A DNA stretch of 64,000 nucleotides from Actinoallomurus spadix (GCF_024055725.1 NZ_JAMXMX010000009.1:237359-301358); one strand, 5' to 3'; counted from the first letter of the stretch, positions 1-8,483 are shown. Numbers and translations are program-made. Notes: generated by a model not told the origin, from the sequence alone.

Positions 1-969
1 CAGCCAGGAGCCGCCCCAGTTGCCGCCGCCGCCCGGCACGCCCGCGACGTCCCACTTGCCCTTCTGGCCGTCACCGCCGAACTGCTTGATGAGGCCGAGC
101 ATCCACGCCGGGCACGGCGCGGTGGCGAACGCGTCCTTCTTCAGCGCCTGGCTCCACGGGTCGGACAGGAACTGCACGCCGTTGGCGAGGCCGGCGTCCG
201 ACATCTTCACCGTCTCGTCGAACGCCGCCTTCACGGCCGGGTTCGACTCCATGACGAACTTGTTGCTCCGGTCGAAGTACGTCTGGTTGGCGCCCTTGCC
301 GGCCTCCTGCATGAGGATGGTGTTGTAGTACGTCTCGGGGCTGTCGATGAACTTCGTGTCGCCGCCGACCTTGTCGGTGAACCGCTTGCCGACGTTGATG
401 AAGTCGTCCCAGGTCGGCCAGAGCTTGGTGACCTCGTCGCGCTGCGTGGGCAGGCCCGCCTTCTTGAACAGGTCCGTGCGGTAGCACAGCGACATGCTGC
501 CGACGTCGGTGCCGAGGCCGATCAGCTTGGAGCCGTCCGCGCTGATGCCCGCCTGCCACTTCCAGCGCAGGTAGTTGCTCTGCAGCGACGACGCGCCGTA
601 CTGCTTCAGGTCGACGAACTTGTCGGGCTGCGCCATGAACTTCGTGACGATGCCCTCTTCGAGGGCGACCACGTCACCGGCGCCGGCACCCGCGGCGATC
701 CACTGCTGAAGCCGCGGCAGGTAGTCGTCGAGCTTGGGGACGTTCCGCTCGTTGATCTTGATGTTCGGGTGCTGGGCCTGGAACTGCTTGTACAGCTCCT
801 GGTAGCCGAAGTTGCCGAAGTTGTCGACGTTGAGCGTGACCTTCTCGCTCGAGCCGTTCGGATCGTCCGACTTGCCGTCGTCACTGGAGCATGCGGACGC
901 CGCCGCGAGCGCGGCGGACAGCACGATCGCCAGGGCGCCGACTCGCCCGCGGTGCATGTTGACCCTCAT
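1..969 (-). CDS. Sugar ABC transporter substrate-binding lipoprotein (partial)
   Basis: The first 323 codons of an extracellular solute-binding protein are present; the C-terminus lies beyond base 1. A basic N-terminus and hydrophobic stretch lead to a lipobox (ASAC) near residue 27, followed by a Ser/Asp-rich linker, so it should be a lipid-anchored binding protein of a carbohydrate ABC importer. The body has the periplasmic-binding-protein type 1 pattern (TLNVDNFGNFGYQELYKQF, then a WPTWDDF segment). ATG 969 was chosen; ATG 957 is an equally possible start. The permease genes would lie off the left edge. The palindrome at 1040-1055 implies LacI-family control, plausibly by a CebR-like cellobiose regulator. 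Substrate is inferred only from that operator. Confidence 0.85.
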   Translation of the reverse strand, partial: MRVNMHRGRVGALAIVLSAALAAASACSSDDGKSDDPNGSSEKVTLNVDNFGNFGYQELYKQFQAQHPNIKINERNVPKLDDYLPRLQQWIAAGAGAGDVVALEEGIVTKFMAQPDKFVDLKQYGASSLQSNYLRWKWQAGISADGSKLIGLGTDVGSMSLCYRTDLFKKAGLPTQRDEVTKLWPTWDDFINVGKRFTDKVGGDTKFIDSPETYYNTILMQEAGKGANQTYFDRSNKFVMESNPAVKAAFDETVKMSDAGLANGVQFLSDPWSQALKKDAFATAPCPAWMLGLIKQFGGDGQKGKWDVAGVPGGGGNWGGSWL

Positions 970-1039
970 GACGGACCCCTCTCAGGTCGTCTCCATAGGC
1001 GGGGGGTTACCGGGCTCCGCGATGAACCCGGGATGTTCT

Positions 1040-1055
1040 GTGGGAGCGCTCCCAC
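1040..1055. promoter_or_regulatory. LacI/CebR-type operator palindrome
   Basis: GTGGGAGCGCTCCCAC is a perfect 16-bp palindrome 70 bp upstream of the solute-binding-protein start. Its core TGGGAGCGCTCCCA is identical to the established binding site of CebR, the cellobiose repressor of Streptomyces. No LacI gene is in the window, so the regulator is inferred. Confidence 0.8.
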
Positions 1056-1203
1056 GAAGGGAAGCCGGGAGGCACCGTCGGTGTCAATAGCCCGAAACAT
1101 ATTCGTTACGCGGACGTCACGTCGTCCTTCCCCGCGGCGACACGGCGAGTCCGCCGCACGCCGCCTGCCGCCTCGGGCGGCGGACCCGTGGCAGCCTCGG
1201 AGA

Positions 1204-1620
1204 ATGAGGCTCCCGGAGCAGATCGCGCGCACCCGTTTCGCGGCCGCACGCGCCGTCCGCATGGCGACCGTCGATGAGACGGGGCGTCCGCATCTGGTCG
1301 TGATGACGTTCGCCGTGGACGGCGATCGGATCTACTCCGCCATCGACGCGAAACCGAAGCACACCCGGGACCTCAAACGGCTGCGCAACATCCAGGCGGA
1401 CCCCCGCGTCACGGTGCTGGCCGACCACTACGAGGACGAGTGGTCCCGTCTCTGGTGGGTGCGCGCCGACGCCACCGCCCAGATCATCGAGGACCCGGAG
1501 GCCATGGCAGGGCCGATCGGTCTCCTGCGCGAGCGGTACCGGCAGTACCGCGCCCATCCCCCGGACGGCCCGGTCATCGCCCTGACCGTCCACAAGTGGA
1601 CCGGCTGGTCCGCCTCCTGA
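1204..1620 (+). CDS. F420-dependent PPOX-class oxidoreductase
   Basis: A 138-residue pyridoxamine-5'-phosphate-oxidase-fold protein. The family binds F420 or flavin in a split beta-barrel; TIGR03668-type members are F420-dependent. Visible family features are the opening ARTRFAAARAVRMATVD, the strand GRPHLVVMTFAVDGDRIY, a K-x-K-H-T-R-D-L basic patch near residue 60, and the WWVRADATAQI strand. The start is the ATG before RLPEQIA, which matches family length. No close Shine-Dalgarno is obvious. It converges on the HAD gene, and a hairpin spans both stop codons. The physiological substrate cannot be read from sequence. Confidence 0.85.
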   Translation: MRLPEQIARTRFAAARAVRMATVDETGRPHLVVMTFAVDGDRIYSAIDAKPKHTRDLKRLRNIQADPRVTVLADHYEDEWSRLWWVRADATAQIIEDPEAMAGPIGLLRERYRQYRAHPPDGPVIALTVHKWTGWSAS

Positions 1621-1644
1621 CGCCGGGCGGGGCGTCAGGAGGCG
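1611..1644. terminator. Bidirectional hairpin overlapping both convergent stop codons
   Basis: CGCCTCCTGACGCC (1611-1624) and GGCGTCAGGAGGCG (1631-1644) are perfect 14-base arms with a six-base loop. The arms contain the last codons and stops of both convergent genes. There is no U tract, as is common in actinobacterial terminators. Confidence 0.65.
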
Positions 1645-2231
1645 ATGAGCGCCCGGACCTGGCCGGCCGAGCGGAAGACCTCCGCGCGCATGCCGAGTTC
1701 ACGGGCGGCGACGACGTTGACCTCGGTGTCGTCGATGAACAGGCAGTCGGCCGGAGCGACGCCGAGTTGCTCGGCCGCGATCTCGAAGGCGCGATGGTCG
1801 GGCTTGGCCACACCGATCGCGCAGGAGTACGTCCGCGCGTCGAAGTGCGCGAGCCAGTCCCCGTGCCGTTCCTCGAAGACCGGGACCAGGTTGGCGATGA
1901 TGTTCGACAGCAGGCCGAGCCGGCGGCCCTCTCCCGCCAGTTCCCCGATGAGGGACACCATGGCCGGGTCGGCGTTGGTCCAGCTCGCCAGGTCGGCCCC
2001 GGTCAGAGCCTCGATCGTCGCGGGCGCGAACCGAACACCGAGCCGGTCGGCGACCGCCGTCCAGTACTCCGCGCTCGACTGTCCCGCGTCGTACGGTTTA
2101 CGGAGCGCCCAATAGGCGTCCCAGAGCGCGTCGGAAGCAACACCGGCGATCTCCTCGATCCGGCGTTTGGCCTCGGGCGTCTGCTGCAGGGCGATGACGC
2201 CGAACAGGTCGAACACGATCGCACGCGGCAT
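1635..2231 (-). CDS. HAD-IA family hydrolase
   Basis: A 198-residue haloacid-dehalogenase-superfamily protein. Motif I is FDLFGVI with nucleophile Asp8; the usual second Asp is Phe10, as in dehalogenase-like rather than phosphatase-like members. Motif II is LLSN (Ser109-Asn110), the motif III lysine is Lys143 in VAKPD, and motif IV is IDD (Asp167-Asp168). A helical cap lies between residues 15 and 90. The second Asp normally acts as general acid/base in phosphatases, so its loss makes a simple phosphatase less certain. The gene is divergent from the TetR gene at 2390. Substrate unknown. Confidence 0.88.
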   Translation of the reverse strand: MPRAIVFDLFGVIALQQTPEAKRRIEEIAGVASDALWDAYWALRKPYDAGQSSAEYWTAVADRLGVRFAPATIEALTGADLASWTNADPAMVSLIGELAGEGRRLGLLSNIIANLVPVFEERHGDWLAHFDARTYSCAIGVAKPDHRAFEIAAEQLGVAPADCLFIDDTEVNVVAARELGMRAEVFRSAGQVRALIAS

Positions 2232-2354
2232 GCGGTCCTCTCCTCAGGCGATGACCAGGGGCGATGCGAGCCTATGCCGGGCAGGCGCCGCCTCACGAGG
2301 GCGGGCGTCCGGAGGGATCGTTCAACCGGTGACCGGACGTGACCCTGTTAGTTG

Positions 2355-2368
2355 AGCAAGCGGTTGGG
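2355..2368. promoter_or_regulatory. KstR2-like operator (weak copy) before tetR
   Basis: AGCAAGCGGTTGGG matches the KstR2 consensus AnCAAGnnCTTGnT at all but two of its ten defined positions. It lies 22 bp upstream of the TetR start at 2390, the expected place for autoregulation. It is weaker than the other copies in the window. Confidence 0.45.
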
Positions 2369-2389
2369 CGGACAGGCCATAATGAGGGG

Positions 2390-3061
2390 GTGACGACCAC
2401 GCGCAAGGACAACGAACGGCCGCGGGCCGACGCCCGCACCGGCACCTCGGGGGGCGCTCGCCGTCGCGCGAAGGGCTCGTCGACGCTCGCCTCCGAGCGC
2501 CGCGAGCACCTCGTGAGGCTCGCCGCCGAGCTGTTCGCCGAGAAGGGCTACCAGGCGACGACCGTCCGCAACATCGCGGACGAGGCCGGGATCCTGTCCG
2601 GGAGCCTCTACCACCACTTCGACTCCAAGGAGTCGATCGTGGATGAGATCCTCACGTCCTTCTTCGACGAGCTGGCGACGGCGAACCACGCGGCCTTGGC
2701 CAAGGGCGGCGACCCGCGGGAGGTGCTGTCCGAGCTCGTGCGCATCTGCTTCGGCACGCTGGTCCCGCACCGCGCCGCCATCATGGTGCTGCAGAACGAC
2801 TGGAACTACCTCAAGCAGTTCGACCGGTTCGACTACCTCGCCAAGGCCGAGGCCGAGACCGAGCGCCTGTGGGTCGGTCAGATCGAGCGCGGCCAGGAGA
2901 CCGGACTGTTCCGTGAGGACATCGACCCGAAGCTCACCTACCGCATGATCCGCGACACCATCTGGGTGACGGTGCGGTGGTTCCAGCCCGAGGGCCGGCT
3001 CGACGCCGCGGGCCTCGCCGACCACTACATCAAGGTCCTCTTCGACGGCATCTCCCGGTAA
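2390..3061 (+). CDS. TetR-family repressor, KstR2-like
   Basis: A 223-residue TetR protein with a helix-turn-helix at about residues 57-77 (TTVRNIADEAGILSGSLYHH). From memory, both the DNA-binding region and the C-terminal segment (FREDIDPKLTYRMIRDTIWV, VRWF) resemble mycobacterial KstR2 (Rv3557c), which binds a CoA thioester of a cholesterol ring fragment. An unusual 45-residue basic N-terminal extension precedes the domain. GTG 2390 was chosen because the in-frame start at 2339 would run through the operator-like site at 2355. This is the best candidate regulator for the KstR2-like sites across the window. Ligand identity and exact orthology are inference. Confidence 0.85.
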   Translation: MTTTRKDNERPRADARTGTSGGARRRAKGSSTLASERREHLVRLAAELFAEKGYQATTVRNIADEAGILSGSLYHHFDSKESIVDEILTSFFDELATANHAALAKGGDPREVLSELVRICFGTLVPHRAAIMVLQNDWNYLKQFDRFDYLAKAEAETERLWVGQIERGQETGLFREDIDPKLTYRMIRDTIWVTVRWFQPEGRLDAAGLADHYIKVLFDGISR

Positions 3062-3063
3062 CC

Positions 3064-3144
3064 GTGAGAGCCGGGTTCGAGGACGTCCAGGTCATCGCCA
3101 GCCCTCTGGGACGGCTGGTCCTCGCGCGCAAGCCCGGCCACTGA
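3064..3144 (+). other. Possible 26-codon ORF or gene remnant
   Basis: A GTG-initiated 26-codon frame begins two bases after the tetR stop and ends SPLGRLVLARKPGH. The tail resembles a C-terminal scrap of a larger protein, but nothing identifiable precedes it. It may be chance or a remnant. Confidence 0.15.
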
Positions 3145-3160
3145 TCCGGCCGGCCATCGC

Positions 3161-3188
3161 GGGGCGCCGGGCTCGATGCCGGCGCCCC
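3161..3188. terminator. Bidirectional terminator hairpin
   Basis: GGGGCGCCGG (3161-3170) and CCGGCGCCCC (3179-3188) are perfect ten-base arms with an eight-base loop. They lie between the convergent tetR and ferritin-like genes. No U tract is present. Confidence 0.6.
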
Positions 3189-3195
3189 GGCGCCG

Positions 3196-3765
3196 TCAGA
3201 TCTGTTCTGGGCTCTCGTTCACCCTCCTGAGCTCCTCCGGAAGGCGTTCGAGCAGGCCTCGCAGGTCGTCGGCGTGCTCCTCCTCCTGCGCGAGGATCGT
3301 CTCGAACACCCGCTTCGTCGTGGGGTCCTTGTCCCCGATCCACTGGATGATCTCGGTATAGGACATGATCGCGACGCGCTCGGCGACGAGATCCTCCTTG
3401 ATCATCTCCACCAGGTCGAGACTCCCGGCGTACTCGGCGTGCGCGCGGGTCGCGAGCGTGTCTGGGTTGAAGTCGGGCTCACCGCCGAGCTGGACGATGC
3501 GCTCGGCCAGCATGTCGGCGTGGTTCTGCTCCTCCTGGGCGTGCTCCAGGAACTCCCCGGCGACCGACTCGGCGTGGATGCCGGTGGCGGTGAAGTAGTG
3601 CCGCTTGTACCGCAGGACGCAGACGATCTCCGTGGCCAGCGCCTCGTTGCAGACCTGGATGACGCGCTCCAGATCGGCGCCGTACGCGTCGGTCACCGGC
3701 CCCTTGTCGATCTCGGTCTTGGCCCGCTCGCGGAGCGTCTTGATGTCGGTCAGGAATTCGGCCAT
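3196..3765 (-). CDS. Ferritin-like protein (bacterioferritin/Dps type)
   Basis: A 189-residue four-helix ferritin-like protein. The metal ligands expected for the di-iron site are visible as an early Glu in NEALATEIVCVLRY, E-x-x-H in EEQNHAD, a Glu in DLVAERVAIMSY and E-x-x-H in EEEHADD. Members store or detoxify iron in the cytoplasm. It is longer than classical bacterioferritin (about 158 residues) owing to an N-terminal helix of about 25 residues. A good GGAGG precedes the ATG. It lies downstream of the MMPL gene on the same strand with a 74-bp gap. Confidence 0.88.
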   Translation of the reverse strand: MAEFLTDIKTLRERAKTEIDKGPVTDAYGADLERVIQVCNEALATEIVCVLRYKRHYFTATGIHAESVAGEFLEHAQEEQNHADMLAERIVQLGGEPDFNPDTLATRAHAEYAGSLDLVEMIKEDLVAERVAIMSYTEIIQWIGDKDPTTKRVFETILAQEEEHADDLRGLLERLPEELRRVNESPEQI

Positions 3766-3839
3766 GGCGTTGGTACCTCCCGCCCCTGACCTACCTCAGC
3801 GCGCACGGTCTACACACCGATCGGCCATTTCCCCGGCGC

Positions 3840-5987
3840 TCACCGGCCCGACTCGACGCGCACCGGTACGGCCGGCGCCGCGGCGGGCGGCTCGGCGGCG
3901 GGCAGCAGGCGGGCGAGCCACCCCGGCAGCCACCAGTTCACCGCGCCGAGCAGCTCCATGACGGCGGGAACGAGCACCATGCGCACCACCGTCGCGTCGA
4001 CCAGCACGGCCACTCCCAGGCCCAGGCCCATCTGCTTGACCGCGATGTCCGCACCGAGCAGCACCGACAGGAACACGCACACCATGATCGCCGCGGCGGC
4101 GGTGATCACCCGGGCGGTACGGGCCAGGCCGCGGGTGACGGCGAGCCGCGTCGGCGTCCCCGCGTCGTACTCCTCCCGGACTCGGGAGATGAGGAACACC
4201 TCGTAATCCATCGACAGCCCGAACAGGATCGGGAACATGAACAGCGGCACCCAGGCGGTCACCGGCATCCCGGTCGGGAAGCCCAGCGCGTGCCCCAGCC
4301 ATCCCCACTGCACGACCGCGGTGAGCACGCCGTACGCCGCCCCGATGGACAGCAGGTTCATCAGCGCGGCCTTGAGCGCGATGGCCACCGAGCGGACCAG
4401 CACCAGCAGCAGGACGAGGGACAGCCCGACGACCACCGCGATCAGCCACGGCAGCCGCGAGATGACCGCGTCGGCGAAGTCGATCGCCACGGCGTTCGGC
4501 CCGCCGACGTAGACCCGCGGGCCGCCGGCGCGGTGCCGCTCGGCCATGGCGTCCCGCAGCCGGTGCACGAGCCTCGGCGTCGCGGCGTCCTGCAGGCCCG
4601 TCCTCGGATACGCGACGAACATGGCGGCCGTGCCGTCCGCGCCGGCCCGCACGGGAGTCACCGAGGCCACCCCCGCCGTACGGCGGACGGCCTCGGCTAC
4701 CGGCCGTACGTCACCGGGCGACCGGACCACCACGACCAGCGGCGCGTCGTACCCGGCTCCGAAGCCGTCGGCGAGGATCCGGTGCGAGGCGTACGCGCTC
4801 GTGTCGTGCGGCTGGGTGCTGGAGTCGGTGAAGCTCAGCCGCATCGACAGCGCCGGCACGGCCAGGACGAGCAGTGCGGCCGCCGAGACCGCCAGGGCGA
4901 CGACCGGACGCCGCTGGATCACTCCGGCCCACCGCTCGGACAGAGGCCGGCGCGCGTGCCGCCGGGTCACGAACGGAAGCCCGAAGCGGTCGATGTTCCG
5001 GCCGGTGAAGCCGAGCAGCGCGGGCAGCAGGGTCACGGCGGTGACCATCGTCATCAGCACCGTCAGCGACGCGGCGACGGCGACCGCGTTCAGCAGCCGC
5101 TGGCCCATCACGAACAGCCCCAGCAGTGCGACGACCACGGTCGAGCCGGCGAACAGCACCGACCGCCCCGCCGTGGCGATCGCGACGACGGTCGCGTGCT
5201 CGGGATCCGCGCCCTCCTCGCCCAGGGTCTCGCGGTAACGGGTCACGATGAACAACGCATAGTCGACACCGACGCCGAGCCCGATGAGACCGGCGACGAT
5301 CGGGCTGAAGCCCGGCGCGGGCAATACGTGGCCGAGCAGGGCGATGCCGGCCAGACCCGTGCCGATGCCGAAGACCGCCGTCACGATCGGCAGGCCCATG
5401 GCCAGCAGCGACCCGAACGCGATGAGCAGCACGATCACGGCCGCGAGCAGCCCGATGCCCTCGGTCGGCCCGCCACCCGGGGTCTCCGCCTTGACCACGG
5501 CCCCGCCGCCGAGCGCGAGGGTGAGGCCGTCTCCGGACGCTCTCCGCACATCGGAGATCATCGCGGTGACGTCCTTCACCGGCATGTCGTCCTCGTTCAC
5601 GTCGAGCTGGACCGCCGCGAACGCCGTCCGGTGGTCCGGGGACACCTGGCCGGGCACCTGGTACGGCGAGCTCACGGACGCGACGTGCGAGGCGCGGGCC
5701 AGGTCACCGAGCACCCTCTCCACCCGGGGCCGCACGGCCTCGACGCCGCCGTCCGCGCGGACGGCGAGGGTGAGCGTGTCGCCGCTCCGGCCCGGGAAGT
5801 GCTTCTCGATCAGGTCGTGCGCCTGGGAGGACTCGGCCTTGCCGCCGGAGAAGTCGTTGTCGGCCGGCGCGGCGAAGCCGAAGCCGACCGCGATGACGAT
5901 CGCGGCGCCGACCGTCCAGGCCGCCAGGACCAGGCGCCTACGGCGGTAACAGAAACGGGCCAGCCGTGCGAGCGGTCCGTCGTACAT
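3840..5987 (-). CDS. MMPL-family RND transporter
   Basis: A 715-residue MmpL/ActII-ORF3-type exporter with the classical arrangement: a TM helix after RRRRLVLAAW, an extracellular domain to about residue 180, a first TM block with GVGVDYALFIVTRYRE, a second extracellular domain and a second TM block with FGLSMDYEVFLISRVREE. The Asp-Tyr pairs in both blocks are the proton-relay signature. Substrates are usually lipids or small hydrophobic metabolites. GAGGTGATCCC precedes the ATG. A 22-bp inverted repeat sits 90 bp upstream and a histidine kinase gene lies beyond it, suggesting two-component control. Confidence 0.93.
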   Translation of the reverse strand: MYDGPLARLARFCYRRRRLVLAAWTVGAAIVIAVGFGFAAPADNDFSGGKAESSQAHDLIEKHFPGRSGDTLTLAVRADGGVEAVRPRVERVLGDLARASHVASVSSPYQVPGQVSPDHRTAFAAVQLDVNEDDMPVKDVTAMISDVRRASGDGLTLALGGGAVVKAETPGGGPTEGIGLLAAVIVLLIAFGSLLAMGLPIVTAVFGIGTGLAGIALLGHVLPAPGFSPIVAGLIGLGVGVDYALFIVTRYRETLGEEGADPEHATVVAIATAGRSVLFAGSTVVVALLGLFVMGQRLLNAVAVAASLTVLMTMVTAVTLLPALLGFTGRNIDRFGLPFVTRRHARRPLSERWAGVIQRRPVVALAVSAAALLVLAVPALSMRLSFTDSSTQPHDTSAYASHRILADGFGAGYDAPLVVVVRSPGDVRPVAEAVRRTAGVASVTPVRAGADGTAAMFVAYPRTGLQDAATPRLVHRLRDAMAERHRAGGPRVYVGGPNAVAIDFADAVISRLPWLIAVVVGLSLVLLLVLVRSVAIALKAALMNLLSIGAAYGVLTAVVQWGWLGHALGFPTGMPVTAWVPLFMFPILFGLSMDYEVFLISRVREEYDAGTPTRLAVTRGLARTARVITAAAAIMVCVFLSVLLGADIAVKQMGLGLGVAVLVDATVVRMVLVPAVMELLGAVNWWLPGWLARLLPAAEPPAAAPAVPVRVESGR

Positions 5988-6079
5988 GGGATCACCTCGT
6001 GGGACGTGTCAATGGCGTCCCGAGGTTCGCGGGCGGTCGTGCTCACGCGCGTCCGTCCCGCGATGACACTTCCCGGCCC

Positions 6080-6101
6080 CCGTACTCCCCCGGGAGTACG
6101 G
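6080..6101. promoter_or_regulatory. 22-bp inverted repeat upstream of the MMPL gene
   Basis: CCGTACTCCC and GGGAGTACGG are perfect ten-base arms around a CC spacer. The repeat lies between the histidine kinase stop (6137) and the MMPL start (5987). It could be a response-regulator or repressor site for the exporter, or a terminator hairpin for the kinase transcript. Confidence 0.55.
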
Positions 6102-6136
6102 ACGGGTCGTCGCCCGTACGGAGCGGCGAGCGGCGC

Positions 6137-7297
6137 TCACCCGCGCCGCGGCGGATCCTCCGGTACACCCGAGACCGGCAGCCGCGCCGACACCGTGAAC
6201 CCACCGGCGCCGCCCCGCCCCGCGGCGAACGAACCCCCGACCGCCTCGGCGCGCTCCCGCATCCCCGTCAGCCCGTTACCGGGCCGCCCGTTCCCGGGCG
6301 GGCCGGCACCGTCGTCGGCGACCTCGATGCGGAGCTCACCGGCGGCGTACGTCAGCGACACCCGCGCGGTCACCACCGGCCCGGCGTGCCGCAGCACGTT
6401 GGTCAGCGCCTCCTGCACGATCCGGTACGCGACGTGGTCCACATCCGCGGCGAGCCGTCCCGACCCCTCGCGGACGAGGTCGACCCGCAGCCCCGCCGTA
6501 CGCAGCTCGTCCAGCAGGGCGGGCATCCGGTCGAGACCGTGCGCGGGCGCGGACGGGCCGCCGTCCCGCAGCATCCCGAGTGTCGCGCGCATCTCGGCCA
6601 GCGCCTGCCTGCCCGTCCTGCGGATCGCCGTCAGCGCCGCCCGCGACCCGTCGTCGCCGTCTCCGAGCAGGTGCAGGGCGCTGCCCGCCTGCACCGTGAT
6701 CGTCGCCATGCTGTGCGCGACCGTGTCGTGCAGTTCGCGGGCGATCCGCAGCCGCTCCTCCGCGACCCGCCGGGCGGCCTCGCGTTCGCGGCTCTCCTCG
6801 GCCTGCCGGAGGCGCTCGCGCGTCTCGGCGGCCAGCTCGCGGCGGCTGCGGGCGTACTCGCCGAACAGGATGATCCCCGCCAGCAGCGTCACCTGCGGCA
6901 GCGAGTCGCTGAGCGTCTGCAGCAGCGCCTGGTCCTTCAGACCGAGAAGGACGATATACCCGGCGATCAGGTAGAAGAGGGTGACCCCGGTCGCCCAGCG
7001 CCACTTCCCCGCCAGGGACGCGAAGTACAGCTGGACCGACAGCGCGAACGCAGGGGAGAAGCCCGGATACCCCGTCGAGTAGTAGACGAACAGCAGCGCG
7101 GCGGAGGCCAGCAGGGCCCCGAGCGGCCGGCGGCGGTGCAACGGGATCGGCAACGCGATCAGCGCGGCCATGAGGTACGCCCCGAGGTCCACCGGCCGCG
7201 CCCGGGGCTCGGTCGCCACCGACACGGTGACGCACAGCCCGACCACCACGCCGGTCGTCAGCAGCAGATCGAGCACCACGGCGCGGGACGGACGCAT
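6137..7297 (-). CDS. Sensor histidine kinase, NarL/DesK class
   Basis: A 386-residue membrane kinase. About five hydrophobic segments occupy the first 150 residues, followed by a coiled coil and the HisKA_3 motif RELHDTVAHSMATITVQAG with the phosphorylated His near residue 205. An HATPase_c domain follows with an N box (RIVQEALTNVLRHAG) and a Gly-rich box (DDGAGPPGNGRPGNGL). Such kinases normally signal to a NarL-type response regulator, but none is adjacent. The only NarL regulator in the window (29083) is already paired with another kinase. Output may be the MMPL gene downstream. Confidence 0.92.
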   Translation of the reverse strand: MRPSRAVVLDLLLTTGVVVGLCVTVSVATEPRARPVDLGAYLMAALIALPIPLHRRRPLGALLASAALLFVYYSTGYPGFSPAFALSVQLYFASLAGKWRWATGVTLFYLIAGYIVLLGLKDQALLQTLSDSLPQVTLLAGIILFGEYARSRRELAAETRERLRQAEESREREAARRVAEERLRIARELHDTVAHSMATITVQAGSALHLLGDGDDGSRAALTAIRRTGRQALAEMRATLGMLRDGGPSAPAHGLDRMPALLDELRTAGLRVDLVREGSGRLAADVDHVAYRIVQEALTNVLRHAGPVVTARVSLTYAAGELRIEVADDGAGPPGNGRPGNGLTGMRERAEAVGGSFAAGRGGAGGFTVSARLPVSGVPEDPPRRG

Positions 7298-7361
7298 GCG
7301 CCAGAACCTACGCCGCGCCGCCCCTCCCCCGCAGTCGGGCTGCCCCTACCCCCGCCGGAGT

Positions 7362-8471
7362 TCACCGGCCGGTCCCCGGGCGGACGAGGATCGCGGCACT
7401 GCCGTAGGAGCCGCCGAAGCCGGTGCAGAGCGCGACCTCGGCGCCGGGGACCTGGTTCACCCCGTCGCCCCGCAGCTGCCGGACCGCCTCGGCGACGTTG
7501 TTGAGGCCGTGCACGTAGCCCTCCGACAGCAGCCCGCCGTGCGGGTTGACGGTGGCCAGGCCGTCGTGGAGGGTCGCGGCGAGGTCGGCGCGGGCGCACA
7601 GCCCGAAGTCCTCCAGCTGGCGCGGGACCAGCCAGGAGTAGGCGTCGTACAGCAGGGCGACGTCGACGTCGGCCGGCGTCATCCCCGCGGCGGCGAACAG
7701 CGGGCCGGCCACGTGGGAGGAGAAGATCCTCGTCACGTCGTCGGTCCGGTCCATGGCCGAGGCGCCCGGACCGCCGCCCCGTACGACGGCGTGGACGCGT
7801 GGCGCGGCCGGCGCGCGGTCGGCGGACGTGATGACGAGCGCGCAGGCGCCGTCCGTCTCCTGGCAGCAGTCGGCGCGGCGCAGGGGCGAGGCCACCATCG
7901 GGCTCGCCCAGTAGTCCTCCACCTCCCGGCGCAGCGCCCGGGGATTGGCCACGGCGTGGGTGCGCGAACCGCGCACCACCGCGCACAGGTGCTCCTCGGT
8001 GAGGCCGGTGTGGTGCAGGTAACGCTGGGCGGCGAGGGCGAACTGCTGCACCGGGCCGGCCAGGCCGTACGGGTGGGTGAACTGCTCCTCGACGCCCTCC
8101 CCCAGCTTCAGGGAGAGGGTGTTCATCCGCCGCCCGGAACGCCCGTTCAGGGCGCGGTAGACCAGGACCGTACGGGCCAGGCCGGCGTCGATGAGCATGG
8201 CGGCGTCACCGAGGATCGAGGCGCACTGGGTGCCTCCGCCGTAGATCTCGTTGTGCCAGCCGAGTTCGATCCGCAGCTCCCGGGCGACGTGGATCACCGG
8301 GGCGGAGTCGCCGAGGTGGTAGCCGAGGATCGCGTCGGGCCGCTGCCCGGCCTCGTCGATCGCGTGGCGGGCGGCCTCGACGGCGAGCTGCAGTTCGGTT
8401 CGGCCGGAGTGGCGGGACAGGTCCGTCATCCCCACCCCGGCGACCGCCGCCTTACCGGAGAAGCCCTGCAT
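7362..8471 (-). CDS. Thiolase-like / SCP2-type acetyl-CoA acetyltransferase
   Basis: A 369-residue thiolase-superfamily protein of the non-decarboxylating SCP2/lipid-transfer type. The nucleophile region is GGGTQCAS (Cys83), the NPHGG motif carries the catalytic His near residue 310, and the C-terminal loop CTGFGG carries a second Cys. Related proteins, including the Ltp-type aldolases of steroid side-chain degradation, cleave or condense CoA thioesters. Ltp2-like aldolases need a DUF35 OB-fold partner, and one is encoded at 21933. A near-perfect KstR2-type operator lies 13 bp upstream of the start. The reaction and substrate are inferred. Confidence 0.85.
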   Translation of the reverse strand: MQGFSGKAAVAGVGMTDLSRHSGRTELQLAVEAARHAIDEAGQRPDAILGYHLGDSAPVIHVARELRIELGWHNEIYGGGTQCASILGDAAMLIDAGLARTVLVYRALNGRSGRRMNTLSLKLGEGVEEQFTHPYGLAGPVQQFALAAQRYLHHTGLTEEHLCAVVRGSRTHAVANPRALRREVEDYWASPMVASPLRRADCCQETDGACALVITSADRAPAAPRVHAVVRGGGPGASAMDRTDDVTRIFSSHVAGPLFAAAGMTPADVDVALLYDAYSWLVPRQLEDFGLCARADLAATLHDGLATVNPHGGLLSEGYVHGLNNVAEAVRQLRGDGVNQVPGAEVALCTGFGGSYGSAAILVRPGTGR

Positions 8472-8483
8472 CCGTCCAGTCTA

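Noticed and set aside
4290..6974. An 894-codon open frame on the plus strand across the MMPL and kinase genes
   Set aside because: Antisense shadow of high-GC genes; the composition is dominated by Arg, Gly, Asp and His with no domain, while the minus strand has clear MMPL and kinase motifs.
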